A DNA stretch of 12,340 nt from Pigoraptor vietnamica (Eukaryota > Opisthokonta > Filasterea). Within the stretch, counting starts at the first letter, position 1. Every line of letters begins with the position of its first letter. The stretch covers positions 1-12,340 of the forward strand of contig CALSCQ010002857.1 of the NCBI GenBank assembly GCA_943704525.1, read 5' to 3'. Below, one piece after another: positions 1-7,801 of the stretch. The translations under genes were made by a program, and so were the position numbers. The notes under the pieces were generated by a model. That model was not told where the DNA came from. It ran no database searches and was given only the letters and a program-made list of their open reading frames with translations.

Positions 1-140
<140 letters not shown>

Positions 141-227
141 TCATGGATTTAGCAGTGAGTCGCATCTATCGTCGGCTTATTCGCTGTCCCAACGGCGGCA
201 CCCGTGTGGCTGGTGCAACACGTGCAG

Positions 228-1314
228 GTGCGCGCACTCGACAACCTCGCGCAGTTCGCAAAGCTCCTCTTCCCGCAGTCCAAGCCGCAGTCGCAGTCGC
301 AATCACCGGCGTCAGACGCAAAGGGCACTTCACTACCCACACGCGCCTCCCGTCGACATTCAGAAGATGCGCTCTCAAAGTCCGACTCGCGGAGTGCCGT
401 CGAGGGTGAGGCGTCGGCAGACGTCGCTGCGAGTGATGGGGCGGCTACTGATGCGGCGACGACTCAGAAGAAGCCGCGCGGGGCGGTCAAGAGTGTCTTG
501 GAGCGCATGAACGGTGGGTGATTAGGGGCTTGTCTCGCTGTCGTTTCGCTGTTGCCGTGCACGGGAGTCCACGCGTAGACGCAGAAGGACGCATTCGTGC
601 ATTGCTCACGTGACGGTGTTCCTTTCGCAGACGCGGAGGGCCCTCTGAGGCTGCTCCAGCGCGCCGTCACCGACAAGCTGCGCGTGTCCGTGCACATGCG
701 CTACGGCGGAAAGCAGCGCGGCGTCCGCGGCGTGTGCAGTGGCTATGTGCTCGCATACGACAAGCACCTGAACATGGTGCGTTGGCGCATTGTGTGCGAC
801 TCGAGTACCTCGACCTCTCTTCCACACCGCTCTCCTTCTCTACAGTAGTGTGTTTGCGCGGGTGCTCGATGTTCGCTCTTCACAGCATGTTCTCTCCTCT
901 CTCTCTAGAAGTGGAGGCGAGGGTCGCATGCCTGTGGCAAGCTGATCCACTGTCTCTCATTCTCCCCACCAACAAATACCCCAAACGTTTCCTCAGGTGC
1001 TCCTCGATGTCAACGAGTCGTTCACAGAGTACGTCCGAGAGCCCAAACCCAAGAAAGTGAAGGTAAAACAAGCCGCAACGGCCGCCGGCGGAAGCGTCGA
1101 CGTCGCCGTGGACGCGCAGGCGTCCGACGGCAGTAATGCGAAGGAGGGCGCCGCTGTTACTGACAGTGCGGGCGTCATTTCGAGGAAGCGGAAGAAGAGT
1201 GGGAAGACACGCGGTGCGAAAATGCGGCGCGTGGCGATCGAACGCACGCGTCACTTTGGGCAGCTGTTGGTGCGCGGGGAATGCGTCGCGCTCGTCGCCA
1301 TTGCGCCCACGTGA
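228..1314 (+). CDS. LSM11: LSM11-like U7 snRNP Sm-like protein, 5' partial, three exons seen
   Basis: Exons are 228?-513, 631-776 and 997-1314, with stop TGA at 1312-1314. Introns are 514-630 (gtgggt...cag, phase 1) and 777-996 (gtgcgt...cag, phase 0). From 228 the visible part encodes 249 aa. Exon 1 gives a low-complexity Ser/Gln/Ala-rich segment after LDNLAQFAKLLF. Exons 2-3 give the Sm1 motif, beginning GPLRLLQRAV, then RVSVHMRYGG, RGVCSGYVLAYDKHLNMV and LLDVNESF. Next come a long linker of about 60 residues, a basic stretch (KRKKSGKTRGAKMRR) and the Sm2 motif TRHFGQLLVRGECVALVAIA at the extreme C-terminus. The extended N-terminus, long Sm1-Sm2 linker, basic patch and TRH...RGE..LV ending are the LSM11 pattern as I know it from animals. 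There LSM11 replaces SmD2 in the U7 snRNP and helps cleave histone pre-mRNA in the nucleus. The start is not visible. The acceptor at 225-227 (cag, phase 0) is my best guess for the first visible exon; any acceptor after 158 would keep the frame. Another divergent Sm/LSM protein is the alternative. Confidence 0.83.
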
Positions 1315-1383
1315 CGAACGCCGTCTGCGTATTGATGTGAGTGGAGGCGAACGCATACACACACACACACACACGCACGCACG

Positions 1384-1461
<78 letters not shown>

Positions 1462-1544
1462 CCGCTCCACACGCACGTACAGCACATCTAACTCGAGCCT
1501 CCTTCGCAGCCATCACACAAGAATTCATAGAACGTGCGGTTCCT
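1315..1544. other. Convergent intergenic spacer with compound microsatellite
   Basis: This 230-nt gap separates the stop codons of the LSM11-like gene (+) and the SWT1-like gene (-), so it must hold both 3' UTRs and 3' ends. Almost half is the CA/CACG repeat listed separately. I see no clear AATAAA signal for either gene and no further gene. Confidence 0.7.
1354..1462. repeat. Compound (CA)n(CACG)n(CA)n(CACG)n microsatellite
   Basis: Read on the + strand, CA dinucleotides (about 1355-1374) change to ACGC tetramers, then to a longer CA block (about 1389-1425), then to a second tetramer block (about 1427-1461). The two-level structure suggests C-to-G changes inside an old CA tract that then expanded as a tetranucleotide. 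It is shared by the 3' flanks of two convergent genes. GT is on the strand of the SWT1-like gene. Confidence 0.93.
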
Positions 1545-2262
1545 TCATTTGGCGGATGGCCTCGTGTCCCCAGTCGCCGTCCCCTTCGCCGACGGACCGC
1601 CGCCACCACCACCACCCCACGCGGCCTGCTGCACCGCCTGCGCAGCTTGGAGCTGCAACCGTATCTGCCTGTGCATGTCTTGTCGCTGCCGCACGGCCGT
1701 GACCCACTGGCCGCCCCCCATCGCCGCGAGCGAGTACACGCTTGCCTTGACCGCGAGGTTCGTGTCACGCGTGAGAAGGGCGACCGTCTCCATCGACCGC
1801 GAAGGGTCCGCGCGCAGCGACGACTGCATGGCATGTGCGCACGCAAGGATGAGATCGTCCGCCGGCGCCCGTTCGAGCGATCCGTGCAGCATCCACAGCG
1901 CCACGCGCGACTCCTCCGAAGTCTGTCCCCTCAGCCACGGCACGCGCGCTTCGAGGTGTGTGCGCAGGAACACAAGCGCTCTGCGGGCCTTGTATGCCGT
2001 TGGACTGTTGCCCGCTTTGAGGCCGTCCAGCTCAACGAGCACTGTGCGCGCGGGAGAAAATGTCCACGTTAACAATACGAAGAAAGCGAGTGCCAACAGA
2101 TGCGCCCTTGCCAAATTTTGCTTACAAAGTATTGCAAATCGGCTTGTTCGTTGACTACGCCTCTGTATGACATGCCCCACACTGCATCCCACACTCCCAT
2201 CGAACCCAACTCTCTCGTTCCCTACCCCCTCTCTTAACCGACACACACACACGCGGACACGT

Positions 2263-2332
<70 letters not shown>

Positions 2333-3606
2333 CCCACCGATGAACGGGATGATGATGAAGGCGTCCTCGAGCGACGGCATCGCACCCAACGCCGAGAAGT
2401 CAAAGTCGTCCAATAGCACGCTCGTGTCCGCAACAGCGCACCGACTGAACACGCGGCTGTCCGCGACAGCTGTGGGCGACACTGTGCTCACATGGGGCGC
2501 AATCGCAACCGGTGGCGAGGTTGTGGACGGGCTGGGCCGCTGCTGTTCGTGCGCGGGGGTTGCGTGTGGCGACGGGGTTGCCTGCTGTCTCCTGCCCGAC
2601 GGCGCAGGTTCGTCCGCGGGTGTGGGCGTGCTTTCCCTCGACGATCGCGAAGGGGCCGCAGCCGGCTGACGCCACGTCGACGTGTCTTTGCTGAGAGTGG
2701 CTTGTGTCGTTTGGGGTGGGGATTTCGCCGATGTCGCGTCCGAATGTTGTGAGGAGTGAGGGGACGCTGCTTGCTGCGACGGCCTGCGAGAGTTCAATGC
2801 AATGCGTGAGACACACGGTGCCATTCGGCGCATTCGACAATACCGCGTGCAAACGCACAGACGCACGCACGTCAAAATATGCAGCCTCAGTGCGTACTTG
2901 CGCGTGCGTGTGCGTGCGTGTCCTTGTAAGTGCGCGTGCGTGCGTGCATGTCCACTCACTTGTGCTCGACAGGCTTCGACTCCGCAGTGACTGCTTGTTT
3001 CTGTTCCCTCTTCTCTTCCAACGCCGCCGCCGTCGAGACACTCGCGCCGTCCGTCGCCTTCCCCGCGCCCATCTTAAACTGAAACTTCTGACCAAACACA
3101 TACTTTGGCTCTGTCGCTTCGACAGTCGTCCCTTTCGCGTCCTTCGCACCCTCGGCCGTAGTTGTCGACGACGGCTCCATCTCGTCGCCCGACCGCCGCC
3201 GCCCAGCCTTCTGCGTCTCCTTCCACTGCTGCCAGCTCTTCGCGTTGTCACCCACGCCCTCAAACGGGTCAACGCGGCGCGAGGAGTTCGGCTTGCTCTT
3301 ATGCGCAGCGCGCCCGCCGTCCGTCGCCTTTTTGTGCGATGCGACACTCGCATCCCCCGGAGGTACATTCTCCTGAAGTGGGTGCTCGCCCGCACGCACA
3401 AAGCCGGCGAGGACCCCCTTCTTGCTGTCTGTCGGGGCCGTCTCTCCCGTCGCTGACGTCGCATCGACGTGTTGCGGTGCGGGAAGCGTGGCCGCTGCGT
3501 GTGACGACAGGCTCAGCGCGCCAATCTCCGACAGCAGCGCGTTGTACTCTGCGTCGAGGGATGTCGAAGTTGCCACCGAAGGCGCCGATGTCCCGTCGGT
3601 GGCCAT
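1545..3606 (-). CDS. SWT1-like PIN-domain endoribonuclease, three exons
   Basis: Exons are 3606-2960, 2783-2338 and 2041-1545, encoding 529 aa. Introns are 2959-2784 (gtgagt, phase 2) and 2337-2042 (gtggga, phase 1). Residues 1-330 are disordered and rich in Ser, Thr, Ala, Pro and Lys, with only short ordered-looking patches such as DPFEGVGDNAKSWQQWKE and KYVFGQKFQFK. A PIN domain covers about 331-472: VADTSVLL (first Asp D335), IIIPFIVLVELDGLK (acidic E368, restored only after intron 2 is removed), ADDLIL (D426/D427) and LLTRDTNLAVKA (D457). These are the expected metal-binding acidic positions. The ELDGLK and LLTxDxNLxxKA pattern fits the SWT1/SMG6 group. SWT1 acts in nuclear surveillance of mRNP. 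The C-terminus holds a Gln-rich helix and a seven-Gly run (507-513). ATG 3606 is chosen because it opens a family-like acidic N-terminus; the frame stays open upstream to 3828, so an earlier start is possible. PIN assignment is firm; SWT1 over SMG5/6 is inference. Confidence 0.8.
2240..2331 (-). repeat. (GT)n on the sense strand, in intron 2 of the SWT1-like gene
   Basis: The + strand shows a perfect CA run at about 2265-2331 and a degenerate part at 2240-2264. On the strand of the host gene this is (GT)n, beginning six nucleotides into the intron immediately after the donor gtggga (2337-2332). It occupies about a third of the 296-nt intron. Confidence 0.95.
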
Positions 3607-4046
3607 CGCTGCGGGCGTGAGAAACACAAGCGCGCCCCTTCGCCAACACTCGGGCACGCGGTGCGAAATCGGAGAGAGATTTAAAAAGAACGACGTCACT
3701 GACACTCGACAGGGCTGGTGTTTCAAATTCAAATTCTCGCTGATGCAGTTTTTTGTTCCGACCGACTCGACTGTCAAGTCACACTGAGTGCAATTTTTTT
3801 GGTGGGCCGGTTTCTGAAAACCGCCCAACGGCGTCTCTCCTTGCGCGCAGCCCCTTGCGACTCATTGACGAACACACAGCAACCGCAAGTGCGACCTAGT
3901 TCAAGCACGACCCTCCTTAATTACACAGACAGCGACGACACGCAATTCCATCGACGCATGCACGCACGCAGACGCTGCTCGCACGCCACACGCGCAGACT
4001 CAAAAACACACCGACGCCGGCAGCGCAGCCAAACACCTCACACCAG
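3607..4046. other. Intergenic region between two - strand genes, with a hairpin
   Basis: It holds the 5' flank of the SWT1-like gene and the 3' flank of the Qbc-SNARE gene. An AT-rich patch lies at 3679-3690 (tttaaaaagaa on +), about 75 nt upstream of the SWT1-like ATG. A strong hairpin at 3803-3827 and a T7 run at 3794-3800 are described separately. I see no additional gene. Confidence 0.6.
3803..3827. other. Inverted repeat / hairpin
   Basis: TGGG (3803-3806), bulged C3807 and CGGTTT (3808-3813) pair with AAACCG (3818-3823) and CCCA (3824-3827) around the tetraloop CTGA. That makes ten base pairs with a single one-base bulge. On the - strand the hairpin is followed by CC and then seven A. 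It lies about 220 nt past the Qbc-SNARE stop and about 200 nt before the SWT1-like ATG, so it could be in the 3' end of one or the promoter of the other. Confidence 0.6.
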
Positions 4047-5437
4047 CTACTTCATGAGGTTGGCCGCGCGGTCCTTCGCCTTCTGCACGCGGATGCCCGA
4101 CACTTCCGTCTTGGCCGTGATCGTGTCGATCTTCGCGTTCGAAGCGTCAATCTTGTCGCCGAGGCCGAGCGCCAGCGCCTTCAAACGCTGCACCGAATCC
4201 CCAACGGCATCAATGTTCGAGTCAATCTCCGACTCTTTCTGCGCCTGCGCCTCCGTGAGCCCGCGCTTGTAGCTCGGCAGCTCCCCTTCGCTCGTGCGCC
4301 CGCCGTTCGCACGCGCGGGGGGTGCACTCCCAAACAGACCCGCGCGGTCGTCGTTCGATTGCCGGCGCTGCGCTGCGTCGTCCCCCTTGCGCGACTCCGA
4401 GGGGGGCGACGACTTGTAAGCGGCCTTGTACGCTGCAGTGCGCTCAATATTCGACTGCCGGTTCCACGGCATCGTGAAGAGCCCCAGAAACTTCTCCATG
4501 TTGGTGAGATGCCGCTCGGCCTGCCGCGTGTGGCTGTCGATCGAGTCCAGGTTCTGGTTTGTCCTGTCGAGAGACTCTGCGCGGGGTGGGAAATGAGGCG
4601 CATGAGTGGCGTGTGAGTGCGAGCGGGGCGTGCGTGTCTAAGTGGTGTGTGAGTGGTGTTGATGGTGTGGTGTGCGCGTGCACCCGCACGATCATTACGC
4701 ACACAACTCAGCGCACACTGCCCAGCATGACAGCAAAAAGGGCATACAAATGATATAAACACCGGCAACGCACGCAATGGAGGTCGGTGTGTGCCCGCAC
4801 GCTGACACACACGTGTCAAGCACAAAAATCACGCGCCGACAGATGATGTCGCCAAGAGCGGCTCACACCGAAGAGGTGAATAAATGAGAGGCAAAGAAGG
4901 CACTACCCTTCGCACGCAAGAGGAAACCTCCAACGCACCGTTTTGCCTATCGAGTTCCATCGACGTCTCCACTCCAATGCGCTCCGTTTCGGCCGTGATC
5001 CGCACGAGGTTACGCGTCGTCTCGAGTGTCTCGTCCCTCACGCCCTCCGTCCGCTGCATCAACTCGGCCACTTCCGCCCGCTGCCTGTAACACAAAAGGG
5101 CAAAAAAAAAAAAAAATGTTGGCGATAAGTAAACAGTCATAATAAAACACAGCCTAACTGTCAGATGATACTAAAGTACGCTCAACGAAGCGCAAGCAGG
5201 GGCCACGTAACCTATACGCCAACAACCTATAAAGAGCAGTGCAATGAGGGCCTCGAGAAAGGTACAAAATACCCACCGCTCAACGTCAACGTCGTCGTCG
5301 TAATCGGGCACATATTGAGGGCGGTAGGCGCTCTGAGAGGTGCGACGGAAACCGCCGTCTTCCCTTCCGAAAAGCTCCGAACGCGCCGCATCTTCGCTCG
5401 GTCGACGCCGCGCGCGGTCGTCGTACGACATTGCCAT
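4047..5437 (-). CDS. SNAP-25/SNAP-29-like Qbc-SNARE, three exons
   Basis: Exons are 5437-5277, 5084-4939 and 4576-4047, encoding 278 aa. Introns are 5276-5085 (gtgggt, phase 2) and 4938-4577 (gtgcgt, phase 1). Residues 1-53 are a charged N-terminal region. The Qb SNARE helix spans about 57-128, with zero-layer Gln Q101 in MELDRQNESLDR, ending AERHLTNMEKFLGLF. A linker of about 80 residues without cysteine follows, so there is no palmitoylation cluster; this is closer to SNAP-29 than SNAP-25. The Qc helix spans about 217-276 (EIDSNIDAVGDSVQRLKALALGLGDKIDASNAK). Aligned gap-free with SNAP-25, its zero-layer residue is Ser248 instead of Gln. Two SNARE motifs would supply two of the four helices in a fusion complex on a trafficking membrane. 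No transmembrane segment is present. The ATG at 5437 is preceded in frame by TAG, fixing the start. Intron 1 has a 15-nt U tract upstream of its acceptor. Identity as a Qbc-SNARE is firm; the compartment is not known. Confidence 0.92.
5102..5116 (-). other. Poly-T (sense) tract upstream of Qbc-SNARE acceptor
   Basis: There are fifteen A on the + strand, hence U15 in the pre-mRNA. The run ends 17 nt before the CAG acceptor at 5087-5085. It acts as an unusually long polypyrimidine tract. It is also a likely site of homopolymer sequencing error, but being intronic this would not affect the protein. Confidence 0.7.
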
Positions 5438-6215
5438 TGCGTGTATCGCGCTCTAAGGGACCTTGATTCGAAAAGGCAACTCTTGCTTCGTATGTAGAAA
5501 GATGGAGCGTGACGAGAGAACACCGCAAAACTATTGCCCTTCGATGTTCACACGACGGAATGCTGTCGAGAAACACTTGACGTCTGTGGAGCACGCAGCA
5601 GCTTGCTTATAAGCCTTTTGAGAGAGCGCGAGAATGAGTGTGTGTTTGCGTGTGAGAGTGTGTGCGTTGTGTGTGTGCGGTGCTTGAATGCGGCATTTTT
5701 TTGTTGCGTCATCACACCCAAAAGTCCGACTGCGGCAATATAACACCCACCTTGCACTGCACAGTGGCCGATGGCTCAAGAATTACCCCTTGAATCAATC
5801 GCCCTAAATGCTAATTGTGCATGCATAGAGGGACTATTCTGCGTTTTTTTTTCTCTCTCAGAGTTCAAGGCCGAATGCATGCAACTCGGCATCGTACTCG
5901 CCCTCTCTTCGTCGCCCTATTCGTCGTCGTCAATGTCCGCCTTGTTGCGTCGTTTTTCGGCCTCGACGCCGAGCCACTCGCAATTGAAATACACACTGTC
6001 TCAGGCGTATGGGACGTATTCTTGGCACTTTGCAGTAAATTCATGCATTGTTCTTCACGCTTTTTACGCAACACGCAAATGCAAACATCGAAACGCGCAA
6101 ACACCGCCAGCGATACGATTAAAAACGAAAGGCAGCGAGGCCCGCACGCCCAGCGCAACTGCGACCACTCCACCCCGCCGATCGGTCGTTCGCGCGTCTC
6201 TCTCGTCCCGGGGGC
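5438..6215. other. Region without a supported gene between Qbc-SNARE and membrane protein genes
   Basis: The first 170 nt form the 5' flank of the Qbc-SNARE gene. It includes the TATA-like palindrome cttataag at about 5607-5614. At 5842-5861 there is a strong acceptor-like sequence on + (nine T, then ctctctcag). It precedes a frame (5872-6243) that starts with a basic and hydrophobic, signal-anchor-like stretch (PLFVALFVVVNVRLVASFFG). I could not find a matching donor, a family motif or a consistent exon chain, so I do not call a gene. Confidence 0.45.
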
Positions 6216-7452
6216 TCAGCCCTGGTTCTGGAGGCGCTCGTAACGGTAGCGTCCGCCATTTCGCCGCTTGAGCACCATGTGCATAATGTTCTTGCGGAAG
6301 AGAAACACGGAGCCGCACAGCAGCGCCACGAGCACAAACAGCGTGATGAAGCCGTAGCCGCCGCCGCTATCGCTCGAGGAAGCCGACACGTCCTCCGTCG
6401 CGCCCTCCTCCGTCGCGCCCTCTTCCGTCGCGCCCTCGTCCGACGTGCCCTCTTCATTGCCGCCGGTGGCTTCCTCGGCACTGCCGTCACCTCCCTCGTC
6501 GACGGTCTCTCCGGTAGCATCGTCGTCACCATCCTCGCCGTCGACTTCCTCGCTGTTGCCACCGTCGTCTTCAGGGTTCACGCCCCCGCCCTCGGTGCCC
6601 GCCTCATCGCCCCCCAATTCGCCATCGAGCTCGCCCTCGTCACCTTCATCCACATCGTCCAGCTCGCCGTCTCCCTCATTCGCGACGGCGCCATCGCCGG
6701 TGTCGGTATCGCCGGTGTCGGTCTCGCCGGTCTCGTCGGTCTCATCGGTCTCATCGGTCTCATCGGTCTCATCGGTCTCATCGGTCTCATCGGTCTCATC
6801 GGTCTCATCGGTCTCATCGGCCTCGCCGTTATCACCGGGGGCCACGCCGCCGCTGGGAGCACCCCCCTGGTTTCCACCATCTCCGCTGCTTGTGCCATTG
6901 ACAGGGCCACCGTTGCTGCCCTGGCCATTCTCCGCGTCAGTCTTGTTCGTCGTCGCGTGAGGAGGCACCGTGTTCGCCGCGGCCGGAGGCGCCGGGGCGT
7001 TTGCTGCCTTAGTGCTAACAGGTACAGGAACAGGCGGCACGCTAGTCACCGCGGCTGCAGTCTTGTTAGTCGTGTCCTTCGGAACTTCGGGGGGCTGGTC
7101 ATCCCCTTCTTCTGACGACTCAGGTGTGGGATCCGGTGCGGAACTGGACGAGGCTCCATCCTCGCGGATAGCACGCATCAGGGCATCTTCGTCCGCTGCA
7201 CGGGCACCGAGGACGTGAGCAACAACAGAACGAAGTAAACGCCAAAACCATAGCAGACAACTCCTCAACGGAGGTAGAGGGAAGATTAAACGAAAGAAGA
7301 AAGAGGATCCTTCAAAAAACAAAGTCTCGCCATTGACTTGAGAAAATGCACAGTAGGATGGTCAACGCACCTTTTCCCAACGGGAGCGGCGCGCTATTCA
7401 CAAACGCTGCGAGAGCCACCACGGCCACGGCAAGCACAAAAAGCCGTCCCAT
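6216..7452 (-). CDS. Type I membrane protein, acidic repeat lumenal domain, YxxL tail (TGN38-like architecture)
   Basis: Exons are 7452-7371 and 7195-6216, encoding 353 aa; the phase-1 intron is 7370-7196 (gtgcgt...gcag). Residues 1-21 are a signal peptide (MGRLFVLAVAVVALAAFVNSA). The mature ectodomain, about 22-306, has no cysteine. It is disordered and strongly acidic, with three N-glycosylation sequons (NKT, NKT, NGT). Ten Asp-Glu-Thr triplets lie at 154-183, then GET and TGD repeats. A hexapeptide-like repeat of EGATE lies at about 281-295. Residues 308-327 are a transmembrane helix (YGFITLFVLVALLCGSVFLF). A 26-residue basic cytosolic tail follows, with YERL at 346-349, a match to the YxxPhi sorting signal bound by AP mu subunits. 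Signal, acidic tandem repeats, single helix and a Yxx-Leu tail near the end together recall TGN38/TGN46. That could be convergence, since no lumenal homology is visible. A cell-surface mucin-like protein is the alternative. ATG 7452 was chosen because it puts the signal peptide at the N-terminus; an in-frame ATG exists at 7539. Confidence 0.75.
6383..6437 (-). repeat. 18-bp coding repeat (EGATEx)
   Basis: The + strand repeats tccgtcgcgccctc with small changes at about 18-bp spacing. Read on the - strand it encodes GATEEGATEEGATED, just before the transmembrane segment of the membrane protein. Short stalk repeats of this kind commonly vary in copy number. Confidence 0.7.
6731..6820 (-). repeat. 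9-bp coding minisatellite (Asp-Glu-Thr)10
   Basis: On + there are nine perfect copies of tctcatcgg (6740-6820), preceded by one copy with gtcgg (6731-6739) and a further variant with gccgg (6722-6730). In frame on the - strand this encodes DET ten times, then GET. The near-identical codons (GAT GAG ACC) show recent expansion of DNA, not only selection on protein. Confidence 0.93.
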
Positions 7453-7801
7453 TTTCGAAGACGTCTCCAAATAATACTTCCGCGCTATAGGAGTGCGAAC
7501 TTCTCTCGACAAAAGAGAACGGGATTTCACAAATCGCAATTTGGATGCGGTGTCGGCGTGGCAGTAATGTGTGGGCTTGCATGCCAGCGCGCCTAATTAT
7601 TCCCATATACGATCTTAATTACCCGTTAATAACCTTTTAAGGATACATTTTTCTAATAAAGTTGCTATAAATGTATCATGTTACCGCACCGCCGATCGCA
7701 CGTGACACAGGCTTGCCGCTCGCTCGGTCACGCCGTTTTTACGGAGTCGATTGAAAGTTTTGAATGGTGAAGCGGCACTTCATGATCTTTGGGTCAAAAC
7801 T
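7453..7801. promoter_or_regulatory. Bidirectional promoter region between membrane protein and BET1 genes
   Basis: This 349-nt divergent spacer includes an AT-rich island at about 7593-7680 that contrasts with the GC-rich flanks. On + a TATA-like tataaatg lies at 7666-7673, about 130 nt before the BET1 ATG. Several TTAATTA/TTAATAA-type stretches precede it. No start site can be fixed from sequence alone. No other gene is seen. Confidence 0.5.

Noticed and set aside
1354-1462. CRISPR-like regularly spaced repeats
   Set aside because: The units are continuous microsatellite without unique spacers, and the window is eukaryotic.
2190-2212. tRNA-like B box (GGTTCGATGGG on the - strand)
   Set aside because: The five bases on either side of the loop do not pair and no acceptor or anticodon arm is present; it lies in an intron of the SWT1-like gene.
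3794-3830. Histone-type 3' stem-loop on the - strand, attractive given the nearby LSM11-like gene (shared TTTTCAGA core and following ACCA-rich bases)
   Set aside because: Pairing in the histone register (TTTC loop) fails after one pair; the real stem has a TCAG loop, and no histone ORF lies upstream.
6279-7115. 278-codon + strand frame rich in Gly-Leu-Ile repeats
   Set aside because: It is the mirror of the DET repeat exon; the - strand reading has signal peptide, sequons, transmembrane helix and consistent splice sites.
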